This document shows, piece after piece, positions 17,381-25,327 of a stretch of 64,000 bases of DNA. The notes under the pieces were generated by a model. It was not told where the DNA came from and did not search any database. It saw only the letters and a program-made list of their open reading frames with translations. The stretch's first letter is position 1; each line of letters opens with the position of its first letter. A program made the position numbers and the translations under genes. The stretch comes from Solidesulfovibrio sp. (GTDB lineage: Bacteria > Desulfobacterota > Desulfovibrionia > Desulfovibrionales > Desulfovibrionaceae). The stretch spans positions 16,319 to 80,318 of the forward strand of contig NZ_JARKOZ010000032.1 in NCBI RefSeq assembly GCF_029978005.1, in the 5' to 3' direction.

Positions 17381-18697
17381 ATGCGCATCTGGCATCCCTG
17401 CACCCAGATGAAGGATCACGAGGCGTATCCTCCCGTCTTTATGGATCGGGGTCAAGGGATTTACCTGTACGACCGGGAGGGCAACGCCTACATCGACGCC
17501 ATATCCTCCTGGTGGGTCAACCTGTTCGGACACGCCAATCCCCGAATCGTCGAACGCGTGACCGAACAGCTTTCCCGGCTTGAGCACGTCATCTTCGCCG
17601 GCGCGACCCACGCCCCGGCCGAGGAACTGGCCGAGCGGCTGCTGGCCGTGGCCATGCCGGGGCTTTCGCGCGTCTTTTTCGCGGACAACGGCTCCTGCGC
17701 CGTGGAAGCGGCGCTCAAGATGAGCCATGCCTCCTTCCGCAACCTGGGGCATCCCGAGAAATGCCGCTTCCTGTTTCTGTCCAACGGCTACCACGGCGAG
17801 ACGGCCGGGGCGCTCGGCGTTTGCGGCGACAGGCTCTACGCCGCCCCGTTCAAACCGCTTTTCATCGAGCAGATCGAGGTGCCCGGCCCGGACTGCCTGG
17901 CCTGTCCCCACGGCAGGACGCGCGAAACCTGCGACACGGAGTGCTTCGCGGCCATGGAGGCGGCCATCGACGCCCACAAGGCCGAGCTGGCCGGGGTCAT
18001 CGTCGAGCCGCTGGTGCAGTGCGCCGGGGGCATGCGCATGTACCCGCCGGCCTATCTGGCCAAGCTGCGCCGGGCCACGACCGAGGCCGGCATCCATTTC
18101 ATCGCCGACGAGATCGCCGTGGGGTTCGGGCGCACCGGCAGCATGTTCGCCTGCGAGCAGGCCGGGGCCACGCCGGACTTCATGTGCCTCTCGAAGGGCA
18201 TCACCGGCGGCACGCTGCCCCTTTCCTGCGTGCTGACCACCGACGCGGTGTTTGACGCCTTTTACCACGACTACGTGGAGGACAAGGCGTTTCTGCATTC
18301 CCACAGCTACACCGGCAACCCCCTGGCCTGCGCCGCCGCCTGCGCCACGCTGCGCATCTTCGAGGAAGACGACGTCATCGCGGCCAACGTGGCCAGGATC
18401 GCCTACCTGCAGGAGGCCGTGCGCGGGCGGTTCGCCGGCTGCAAGCACGTTGCGGAGATACGCAACACGGGCTGGATCACGGCGGTGGAGCTTTACGCCG
18501 ACCCGGGGCGCGGGGAGCCCTTCGACTGGCGCTCGCGCACGGGCTTTCGGATCTACCGGGCGGCGCTCCGGCGCGGGGCGTGGCTTCGCAACCTCGGCGA
18601 CATCGTCTATTTTATGCCGCCCTACGTCATCACCAACGAGGAAATCGACCGGCTGGCGGACATCGCCATCGATTCGGTCAGGGAGGTGCTCGGATGA
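17381..18697 (+). CDS. bioA: Adenosylmethionine-8-amino-7-oxononanoate aminotransferase
   Basis: BioA transfers the amino group of SAM to KAPA to form DAPA. The 438-residue class III aminotransferase starts RIWHPCTQMKDHEAYPPV, as family members do. It has SSWWVNLFGHANP, SNGYHGETAGA, the PLP aspartate in ADEIAVGFGRTG, and the Schiff-base Lys in CLSKGITGG. The ATG at 17381 follows GGGAGGGAG; an in-frame ATG at 17354 would overlap bioF. The stop overlaps the bioD start (ATGA). Confidence 0.95.
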   Translation: MRIWHPCTQMKDHEAYPPVFMDRGQGIYLYDREGNAYIDAISSWWVNLFGHANPRIVERVTEQLSRLEHVIFAGATHAPAEELAERLLAVAMPGLSRVFFADNGSCAVEAALKMSHASFRNLGHPEKCRFLFLSNGYHGETAGALGVCGDRLYAAPFKPLFIEQIEVPGPDCLACPHGRTRETCDTECFAAMEAAIDAHKAELAGVIVEPLVQCAGGMRMYPPAYLAKLRRATTEAGIHFIADEIAVGFGRTGSMFACEQAGATPDFMCLSKGITGGTLPLSCVLTTDAVFDAFYHDYVEDKAFLHSHSYTGNPLACAAACATLRIFEEDDVIAANVARIAYLQEAVRGRFAGCKHVAEIRNTGWITAVELYADPGRGEPFDWRSRTGFRIYRAALRRGAWLRNLGDIVYFMPPYVITNEEIDRLADIAIDSVREVLG

Positions 18698-19278
18698 AGC
18701 GCTATTGCATCACCGGCACGGGCACGGGCATCGGCAAGTCGCATTTTGCGGCGCTCCTGGCTCGCCGGCTCAAGGAAGAGGGCAAGTCGGTGCGTTACAT
18801 CAAGCCCGTGGCCACGGGCTATCCCGAGGACGACGACGCGGCCTTCGTGGCGCGCCGGGCCGGACTCGCCCCCGAGGACGCGGTCACGCTCTACACGGCC
18901 GCCGAGCCGGCCTCGCCGTGCTTCGTGTTCGATCCGTTTCCCTTCGAGGAATGCGTGGCGCGGATGGAGGCGCTGTGCGCGGACCGCGACGCGGTGCTGA
19001 TCGAAAGCGCCGGCGGCCTGGCCGTGCCGCTTGGCGTGCGGCGCTACAACTACCATTTCGCCCTGGAGCTCGGCTGCGACGTCATCCTGGTGGTCCCGAA
19101 CCGCCTCGGCTGCCTGTCCGACGCCGTGGTCTACGGCCATTTCGCCCAGCGGCACCGGATGGCGCTCGAAGCCATCGCCCTAAACGACTTCTTCGCCGAA
19201 AGCCCCGGCCACGCCGACCGCAACGCCGCGGAACTGGAGCGGCAGTTTCCGGGGAAGGTGGGATATCGGTATGGCTGA
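18694..19278 (+). CDS. bioD: Dethiobiotin synthetase
   Basis: BioD closes the ureido ring of DAPA with CO2 and ATP. The 194-residue P-loop protein has GTGTGIGKSHF at residues 8-18, the carbamate-site Lys in YIKPVATG, and ESAGGLAVPLG. The P-loop differs from the usual GTDTxVGKT at two positions (Asp to Gly and Thr to Ser). It overlaps bioA by four bases and is the last biotin gene here; bioB, which makes biotin from its product, is not in the window. Confidence 0.88.
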   Translation: MKRYCITGTGTGIGKSHFAALLARRLKEEGKSVRYIKPVATGYPEDDDAAFVARRAGLAPEDAVTLYTAAEPASPCFVFDPFPFEECVARMEALCADRDAVLIESAGGLAVPLGVRRYNYHFALELGCDVILVVPNRLGCLSDAVVYGHFAQRHRMALEAIALNDFFAESPGHADRNAAELERQFPGKVGYRYG

Positions 19279-19342
19279 GGCAAAGTTCTCGCGGTGAAGC
19301 GAGGGGGAACCCCCGTCGGGATTTTTCCTCGGCAACTGGGCG

Positions 19343-21022
19343 TCATCCCCTGTCGTCGAGTTTTTTCTCAAGGGCCTGCTTGACGCGATCGACGACGCCG
19401 ACCCAGTCCATGGGGGCTGTCTGGGTAAAAAGGCGCATCGTCGGATACCAGGGGGTGTCGTCACGGCCGCGCAACCAGCGCCAGCAGCCGGAAAAGCGGT
19501 TGAGAACCCATGCAGGCCTCCCCAAGGCTCCCGCCAAATGGGCGACGGCGGTGTCCACGGTGATGACCAGATCCAGGTTCATAATCAAGGCGGCCGTGTC
19601 GGCAAAATCGCGGCATGCATCCATGTAGTTCGTCATCTTCAATGTGGCTGGCGGCGGGGGGCCATCTTTTTGGAGATTAAAAAGATGGACTCCTTCCAAG
19701 TCCATCAAGGGGAGGAAAGATTCGGCAGGCATGGACCGTTGTTTGTGGCTGAGTCCGAAATCAGAAAATTGCCGTCTGTTTTGACCTGACCAGACGAGAC
19801 CGATTCTGAAGCCAGTAATTGCAGCCATTTTGCTTTTCCAGAAGAGGACGTCCTCGTCCGATGCGAAAAGATACGGCCCAGGAGCCGGAATGGAATCAAG
19901 GTCGGTCTGAAAGGCCAAGGGCAGGCTCATCATGGGACACTGGACATCAAAGTCATGGATCTGCCCACTTGTAACGATCGCATCGATTCCTTGCAAGCTT
20001 TTCATCAATCTCGTCAGAGGCTTCTGTACCTGCAAGAGGACGCGAAACCCTCTGTCCTTCGCCAGGACGGCGTATCTACAAAATTGTATCGTGTCGCCAA
20101 ATCCTTGCTCGCTGTAAATGAACAACGTCTTGCCATGGCCATTTTCGCCCTTCCATTGCGGTCTTGGCGGTGAGGCGCGCGAGGATTTTCGTTCGAAAGC
20201 TTTTTCCCGGTATTCGAAGATATCCCAGCCAGGCTTGAAATCCCCCCTGGCCAAAAGCGCCATGGCCAAATTGCATCGAAAGTCGGCTGCGGGCCGGATG
20301 GCGACGGCCTTTTCGTAAGCTGCTATTGCCCCGTCCAGATCGTTTGTGTCTTTGAGCGCATTCCCGAGGTTGTTATAGGCTTCGGCATAGTCTTGTTTTA
20401 ATTCTAGGGCTTTTCGGCAGCAAGCTGCGCTTAGTTCAGGCAGATATTTCAGGCGGGCCACTAGGGCAATGTTGTTATAATAGGCGGCATTGTTGCCGTC
20501 GAGTCGTATGGATTTCATGAAGCATCTTTCCGCCTCCTCCAGCTTGTGCAAATAAAGGAGGCACATGCCAAGATTGCTCCACGATTTTGCATCATCCTGT
20601 TGGCTGGAAAGTATTTCCGTATAGTAGTGCACCGCCTCCGTGAGGTGGCTCTCGGATTCCTGCTGTATCCCGTATTCCGTCAAGCTGTGCGCGAGCAGAA
20701 AAAGCACATGGGGATGCCGTTTTCCCGTGGCGATTATGTTTCGAACTATTTGGATCGACTCAAGTTTTTTGCCCAATACGAGAAGGGCCAGGGCATAGTT
20801 CAGTGCGGCGTCTGTGGATTTCTGATCTAGCGTGCAAGCTTTTTTGAACAAAGCGGCAGCGGTATGCGGGTCGTGTCGTTGGAGATGTTGCTTTCCCTCG
20901 TGGACAAGGGCGGCGACCGCACTGGAGTCGTGATCAGGAGGGGCCTGACTGCCCACTCCCGTCTTGATCGCGAGCATGCCGCACGTATTTCCATCAGGAA
21001 ATGTATGTTGCAAATTTTTCAT
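19343..21022 (-). CDS. TPR-repeat glycosyltransferase-like protein, probably acquired
   Basis: About 559 residues. The N-terminal half has five to six TPR units (for example SWSNLGMCLLYLHKLEEAERC and AYNNLGNALKDTNDLDGAI). The C-terminal half resembles glycosyltransferase family 9-like domains (SEQGFGDTIQFCRYA; GLVWSGQ; LDLVITVDTAVAHLAGALGRPAWVL). Such proteins often modify flagellin or surface glycans. Base composition of the 5' two-thirds is visibly AT-richer than all neighbours and codon use is looser, so recent transfer is likely. No good ribosome site marks the start; the ATG at 21022 is chosen, others lie at 20971 and a TTG at 21073. Confidence 0.75.
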   Translation of the reverse strand: MKNLQHTFPDGNTCGMLAIKTGVGSQAPPDHDSSAVAALVHEGKQHLQRHDPHTAAALFKKACTLDQKSTDAALNYALALLVLGKKLESIQIVRNIIATGKRHPHVLFLLAHSLTEYGIQQESESHLTEAVHYYTEILSSQQDDAKSWSNLGMCLLYLHKLEEAERCFMKSIRLDGNNAAYYNNIALVARLKYLPELSAACCRKALELKQDYAEAYNNLGNALKDTNDLDGAIAAYEKAVAIRPAADFRCNLAMALLARGDFKPGWDIFEYREKAFERKSSRASPPRPQWKGENGHGKTLFIYSEQGFGDTIQFCRYAVLAKDRGFRVLLQVQKPLTRLMKSLQGIDAIVTSGQIHDFDVQCPMMSLPLAFQTDLDSIPAPGPYLFASDEDVLFWKSKMAAITGFRIGLVWSGQNRRQFSDFGLSHKQRSMPAESFLPLMDLEGVHLFNLQKDGPPPPATLKMTNYMDACRDFADTAALIMNLDLVITVDTAVAHLAGALGRPAWVLNRFSGCWRWLRGRDDTPWYPTMRLFTQTAPMDWVGVVDRVKQALEKKLDDRG

Positions 21023-21214
21023 GAAGAGTGTCTTTACAAGATCAATTCTATGGTTTGGCGAAATCCAGCACAAGCAGTCTTTTCATCAGGCCGCCCGAGA
21101 GCGTCCCGCGCACCGCCTGCAACATTGTCTCCACGCACAGGGCGTCGTTCACTCTATGGGCCTGGTTACGGTGTTTGCCGCACGAACCCGGATCACCTGT
21201 CCCGGGCATCTGCG

Positions 21215-22414
21215 CTATGCCTGGGCCGCCAGCCCCCGCCCGTCCACCTTCCGGCTGGTCAGCACGTAGCACAGCGCCACGCCGCACAGGCACCAGACGG
21301 CGTCGACGTCCAGCATGCCGGCGTAGCCCAGGCGGTGCATGGCCGCCGCGCCGAGAAACGGGCCCAGGAAATTGCCGAGCTGGAGCGAAAGCATCATCAG
21401 GTTGGAATTGACTGTTTTGAAGCGCGGCTCGGAGATGTTGAACATGAGCCCGTACAGGGCCGGCGAACTCACCCCCATGCCGATGCCCATGAGCAGCGAC
21501 GAGGCGTAGAGCCCGGCCAGGCTGTACGACCGGGCGGCCAGGAAAAAGCTCGCCGCCGACAGCAGGAAGCTGAAGCGGATCAGGCGCACCTTGCGCACCC
21601 TGTCGAAAAGCCGGTTGCCGCACAGGCGGATGGCGATCATGCACAGCATCTGGATGGTGAAGTAGTGGCCCACGTCATGAAAGCCCCGCGACAGGAAAAG
21701 CCCCTCGGCCATGAAGAAGAGCGAGGAAAAGGCCACGATGTAGACGGCGTTGAGCGCGAGCACCAAGGCCACGGACGGCACGGCCACGTTGCGGTACATG
21801 TCGCCCAGGGACATGGGTTTTGGCTTGACCGCCTCTTCGTGGGCAGCCTTGCGGCGGCGGCCGATGACCCAGATCATGGCCAGGCCGGGAACGAGCAGCA
21901 GCGACATGTCCCGGTAGCCGTGGGCCGCCGAGGGCAGATGGGGCACCACCACGTCGCACAGGGCCGGCACCAGGGAATAGGGCAGCAACAGGGCCACGGA
22001 ATAGAGGCTGAAGGCCTGGCCGCTGCGCTCGGCCGGGATGCGCGCCACCATGAGGGTCATGCAGGCCGCCGAAAGCAGGTACACGGCCGCGCCGTTGACC
22101 AGCCGCACGGCGAGCAGGCCGGCCACGCCCGTGGCGTGGAGGTAGGCGAAGCCGCAACCGAGCAGCAGCACCGCGCCCACGGCGGCGCAGGGGATGGCGT
22201 TGCCCACGGTCAGGTAGGGGCTGGCGAAGAGGAAAAAGGCGATGGTCGCCAGGGACGACGCGCCGATGAGAAAGCCCCGCCAGTCGGCGGCGACGCCGAT
22301 CTGCTGGAGATAGACGTACAGGTTGTAGAAGACCGTGATGTTGCAGTAGGCCAGGAAGATCAGCAGGCAGATGCAGACGAAGTCGAGGGTGAAGAGCTTT
22401 TGTTGCGACGACAT
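21215..22414 (-). CDS. MFS transporter
   Basis: The 399-residue protein has about twelve hydrophobic segments in two sets, with a basic central loop (GRRRKAAHEEAVKPKP) as in the major facilitator superfamily. Motif A-like residues are in CGNRLFDRVRKVR. It follows a TetR gene by 23 bases on the same strand, so it is probably an efflux pump controlled by that repressor. The substrate cannot be read from sequence. Confidence 0.85.
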   Translation of the reverse strand: MSSQQKLFTLDFVCICLLIFLAYCNITVFYNLYVYLQQIGVAADWRGFLIGASSLATIAFFLFASPYLTVGNAIPCAAVGAVLLLGCGFAYLHATGVAGLLAVRLVNGAAVYLLSAACMTLMVARIPAERSGQAFSLYSVALLLPYSLVPALCDVVVPHLPSAAHGYRDMSLLLVPGLAMIWVIGRRRKAAHEEAVKPKPMSLGDMYRNVAVPSVALVLALNAVYIVAFSSLFFMAEGLFLSRGFHDVGHYFTIQMLCMIAIRLCGNRLFDRVRKVRLIRFSFLLSAASFFLAARSYSLAGLYASSLLMGIGMGVSSPALYGLMFNISEPRFKTVNSNLMMLSLQLGNFLGPFLGAAAMHRLGYAGMLDVDAVWCLCGVALCYVLTSRKVDGRGLAAQA

Positions 22415-22437
22415 GGCGATGGCGGGGTTGCGACGCC

Positions 22438-23106
22438 TCAGCCCCTCGGCGTCAGACCGTTTTTCACGAAATCGGCCAGGGCTTGGCCGATGGCCGCCAC
22501 ATCCGAGGCTGCGTAGCCGGGCGAGGCGGCGAATTGCAGGAAGGTGTTCCTGTTGCGGGCGAAGGCGCTGGCCATGACGAACAGGGAAAAGGCCAGGGCC
22601 TTGTTTCCGGCGCTGGCTTGCTCAAGTCCCGAGGCGGCGGCGACGAGCCCGGAAAAGGCTTCCAGGGTGGGGCGGATGGCCGCGTCGTAGAGGGCGGCGA
22701 AGCAGGCTGTCGGCGTGATGAACTCGCGCTGCAACAGCAGACTCATCCACTGGGAGCGGTTGGAGGCGACCAGGGCGGCGGCGAGGGCGGCCACGGCCCC
22801 GCCGGCCCGCCGCGCCGGGTCCCCATCGTCCGCTTCGCGCCCGGAGGCGACGGCCAGGGCGGCCTGGTGAATTCGGGCCAACTCGCCGGCCACTTCGTCG
22901 ATGACGGCCCGGTAGAGCCCTTCCTTGCCGGAAAAATGAAAGGCGATGGAGGCGACGTTGGCGCCCGCCGCCGCGGCCACCTCCCGGATGCCGACCCCGT
23001 CGTAGCCGCGCTCGGCGAAAAGGCGCAGCGCCTCCCGCAGCAGCCGCTCCCGGGTGTGTTGGCCCTTGGCCAGGCGCATGTCGGCGTTCTTGTCGGCCGG
23101 CGTCAC
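22438..23106 (-). CDS. TetR family transcriptional regulator
   Basis: The 222-residue protein has an N-terminal TetR helix-turn-helix (TRERLLREALRLFAERGYDG, then FHFSGKEGLYRAV). The C-terminal part (SLLLQREFITPTACFAALYD) resembles the CerR/YbiH-type ligand domain. The start is a GTG with GGAGG five bases ahead; the longer reading to 23160 is rejected for lack of a site. It precedes the MFS gene. A 12-base palindrome lies about 50 bases upstream. Confidence 0.88.
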   Translation of the reverse strand: MTPADKNADMRLAKGQHTRERLLREALRLFAERGYDGVGIREVAAAAGANVASIAFHFSGKEGLYRAVIDEVAGELARIHQAALAVASGREADDGDPARRAGGAVAALAAALVASNRSQWMSLLLQREFITPTACFAALYDAAIRPTLEAFSGLVAAASGLEQASAGNKALAFSLFVMASAFARNRNTFLQFAASPGYAASDVAAIGQALADFVKNGLTPRG

Positions 23107-23156
23107 GGCAGCCTCCTTCCCTTTCCGGGCAAGGGATACGCCGGCCGCGAAAAATG

Positions 23157-23168
23157 TCAATCGATTGA
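23157..23168. promoter_or_regulatory. Candidate TetR operator
   Basis: The perfect palindrome TCAATCGATTGA, extended on one side by another TTGA, lies in the promoter region of the TetR gene. The half-site is of the kind bound by TetR proteins. The rest of the 23107-23377 gap shows nothing else that I recognise. Confidence 0.55.
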
Positions 23169-23377
23169 TTGAAATGTTTCGCCGACCCCGCGCGCCCGCC
23201 GGGAGTCGGTCCGGGCGGGTGGGGGGCAGGACCGGAACGGGACGGCGCTGGCCGGCCTGACTGTCGGTCCGGGCGCGCGGGAGGGGCGGGACCCTCCCGC
23301 GTCGCCCGCCCGGGGAACGTCTCGCGCCGTCCGAGATTGCGGACCAGGCGCGGCGTCGATGCCTCGCAAAGGGCCGC

Positions 23378-24178
23378 CTACTCGGCGGCCAGCATCTGCA
23401 TGGCCGCGTCCACGCTGGCGTTTTCGTGGACGATGGCCGTGACGGCGGCCAGGAGCCTGGCCGGCTCGGGGTCCTGGAAGATGTTGCGTCCCACGGAAAG
23501 CCCCGCGCCGCCGGCCAGCACGCTGTCGCGGATCATTTCCAGGAGGCCCCGCCGGGAGTCGATCTTCGGGCCGCCGGCAATGACCACCGGCACGCAGCAG
23601 CCGGCCACGACCTTGGCGAAGCTGTCCGGATCGCCGGTGTAGGGCACCTTGACGATGTCCGCGCCGAGCTCGTTGCCGACCCGGGCGCAGTGGGCCACCA
23701 CGTCGGCGTCGAACTCGTTTTTGACCTTCGGGCCGCGCGCGTACATCATGGCCAGCACCGGCATGCCCCAGGACACGGCGGCCTCGGTCACCAGGCCGAG
23801 GTCGTCGAGCATGCGCGCCTCGGTCTCGTCGCCGAGGTTGACGTGCACGGACACGGCGTCGGCCCCCAGGCGGACGGCTTCCTCCACCGTGCACACCAGG
23901 GTCTTGGCGTTGGGGAAGGGCGAGAGGCTGGTGCTGGCCGAGAGGTGGATGATGAGCCCCACGTCGCGGCCGCGCGCCCGGTGGCCGCAGCGCACCACGC
24001 CCTTGTGCATGAGCACGGCGTTGGCCCCGCCGGCGACGATGCCGGTGACGGTCTCGCGCATGTCCTCGATGCCCGCGATGGGGCCGACGGAAACGCCGTG
24101 GTCCAGCGGCACGATGATGGTGCGGCCGGTGTCGCGGTTGACGATGCGCTCGAGACGGATGGATTTGCCGATGGTCAT
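23378..24178 (-). CDS. 2-amino-3,7-dideoxy-D-threo-hept-6-ulosonate (ADH) synthase-type aldolase
   Basis: The 266-residue DhnA/class I aldolase closely follows the archaeal AroA' pattern ([24 protein letters not shown]). Catalytic residues match by position and spacing: Asp26, Tyr146 in MMYARG, and Schiff-base Lys177 in [14 protein letters not shown] synthase starts the alternative route to 3-dehydroquinate used by methanogens and Desulfovibrio for aromatic amino acids. The partner AroB' gene is not here. A tyrosine-rich leader peptide and terminator lie directly upstream. A class I fructose-bisphosphate aldolase role is the main alternative. Confidence 0.82.
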   Translation of the reverse strand: MTIGKSIRLERIVNRDTGRTIIVPLDHGVSVGPIAGIEDMRETVTGIVAGGANAVLMHKGVVRCGHRARGRDVGLIIHLSASTSLSPFPNAKTLVCTVEEAVRLGADAVSVHVNLGDETEARMLDDLGLVTEAAVSWGMPVLAMMYARGPKVKNEFDADVVAHCARVGNELGADIVKVPYTGDPDSFAKVVAGCCVPVVIAGGPKIDSRRGLLEMIRDSVLAGGAGLSVGRNIFQDPEPARLLAAVTAIVHENASVDAAMQMLAAE

Positions 24179-24238
24179 GGTCGTTCTCCTTTGCGGTTTT
24201 CGCGAAGGAGCCCGGCTTTTCCCGGCGGCTCGGTCATG

Positions 24239-24270
24239 AAAAAGGGCCGCCGGCGTGTCGCCCGCGGCCC
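24239..24270 (-). terminator. Attenuator terminator before the ADH synthase gene
   Basis: On the minus strand, 12-base arms (24270-24259 and 24255-24244) with one mismatch close a three-base loop and run into five T residues. It lies between the leader peptide stop and the ADH synthase start. A copy of the 5' arm (GGGCCGC) occurs at the leader stop codon (24298-24292), and a complementary GCGGCC lies inside the leader (24309-24304), so alternative pairings are possible. Confidence 0.75.
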
Positions 24271-24297
24271 CTGTCGGCGGTGTTGTGGGATGCGGCC

Positions 24298-24396
24298 CTA
24301 TTTGGCCGCGCCACCCGCCGTGCCGCGAGCGCGAAGGCCGTAATAATAATACGAGCCGGCGAAAAGGATGCGCGTGGCGGCGAAACGGGTGTTCAT
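24298..24396 (-). CDS. Tyrosine-rich leader peptide (attenuation peptide)
   Basis: A 32-codon ORF starts at an ATG preceded by GGAG with a seven-base gap. It encodes four consecutive tyrosines at residues 16-19 (codons TAT TAT TAT TAC, + strand 24340-24351) and ends just before the terminator at 24239-24270. It lies upstream of, and on the same strand as, an enzyme of aromatic amino acid synthesis. Read together, this is a classical ribosome-stalling attenuator that senses charged tRNA-Tyr. No homologue is known to me; the call rests on architecture. Confidence 0.75.
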   Translation of the reverse strand: MNTRFAATRILFAGSYYYYGLRARGTAGGAAK

Positions 24397-24441
24397 GGAG
24401 AGACTCCTAGCCCATGGGCCGGCTTCCCGTCAAGGGCGGGC

Positions 24442-25305
24442 TCAGCCCATGGCCTTGATGACGGCGGCGAAGTCCTCCTCGCCAAGCCCCGTCTCCACCA
24501 GCTTGCGGTAAAGCGGCTCCAGCACGCCAAGCGTCGGCACGGCCGCGCCGGCCCCTGCCGCCGCCTCCACGGCGAAGCGCAGGTCCTTGGCCATGTGCTT
24601 GGCCGGAAACTGCGGCGGATAGGCGTCGGAGCGGAACATGGGGTCCTTCAGGCGGAAAAGCGTGTTGGACATGGAACCGGCCAGGACCACGTCGAGGAGC
24701 GCCTCCCGCGAAAGCCCCAGGGTCTCGCCCAGGCGCAGCGTCTCGGCCAGGGAGGCCACCATGGCCCCGAGCAGCACGTTGACCGTGATCTTCATGGTCG
24801 AGCCCATGCCGACCTCGCCGCACCGGGCCACCTGCTTGCCCATGCAAAGGAGCACCGGCTCCACGGCGGCGATGGTGGCCTCGTCGCCGCCGGCCAGGAT
24901 GACCAGCGTGCCTTCCTCGGCCGGTTTCTTCGAGCCCGAGACCGGCGCGTCCACGTAGTCCGCGCCGGTCGCCTGCACCTTGGTCGCCGCCTCCCGGGCA
25001 TAGGCCGGGGAAATGGTGCTCATGTTGACCAGGGTCTTGCCCGGGCCGAGACTTTTCGCCGCGCCGTCCGGGCCGAAGAGCACGGCCTGGCAGGCTTCGG
25101 GGCCGGTGAGCATGCAGATGGTCGTCTCGCCGAAGGCGGCCGCCTCGGCCGGCGTGGCCGCGATCCTGGCCCCGGCCTCGGCCAGCGCTTGCGCCGGTCC
25201 GGGCGAGCGGTTCCAGGCCATGACCTCGTGGCCGGCCCGCAGGCAGTTGCGCGACATGGCCGCGCCCATGATGCCAAGGCCCAGGAATCCGATTTTCGTC
25301 GCCAT
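24442..25305 (-). CDS. NAD(P)-dependent beta-hydroxyacid dehydrogenase (3-hydroxyisobutyrate dehydrogenase / glyoxylate-succinic semialdehyde reductase family)
   Basis: The 287-residue protein has the N-terminal Rossmann motif GFLGLGIMG, the substrate loop DAPVSGSKKPAEEGTL and the catalytic Lys in GSTMKITVN. The serine-lysine rich substrate loop is closer to glyoxylate/succinic semialdehyde reductases than to GarR. Neighbours do not reveal the substrate. It ends 46 bases before the leader peptide start and is on the same strand. Confidence 0.85.
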   Translation of the reverse strand: MATKIGFLGLGIMGAAMSRNCLRAGHEVMAWNRSPGPAQALAEAGARIAATPAEAAAFGETTICMLTGPEACQAVLFGPDGAAKSLGPGKTLVNMSTISPAYAREAATKVQATGADYVDAPVSGSKKPAEEGTLVILAGGDEATIAAVEPVLLCMGKQVARCGEVGMGSTMKITVNVLLGAMVASLAETLRLGETLGLSREALLDVVLAGSMSNTLFRLKDPMFRSDAYPPQFPAKHMAKDLRFAVEAAAGAGAAVPTLGVLEPLYRKLVETGLGEEDFAAVIKAMG

Positions 25306-25327
25306 GGGAAACCTCCTCGAGGATACG

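Noticed and set aside
17330-17400. BirA operator between bioF and bioA
   Set aside because: No paired GTTAAC-like or TTGTAAACC-like half-sites occur in the region.
24340-24351. TAT/TAT/TAT/TAC run as a simple microsatellite
   Set aside because: It is in frame within an ORF with a good ribosome site and sits before a terminator and an aromatic-pathway gene, so a coding role explains it better.
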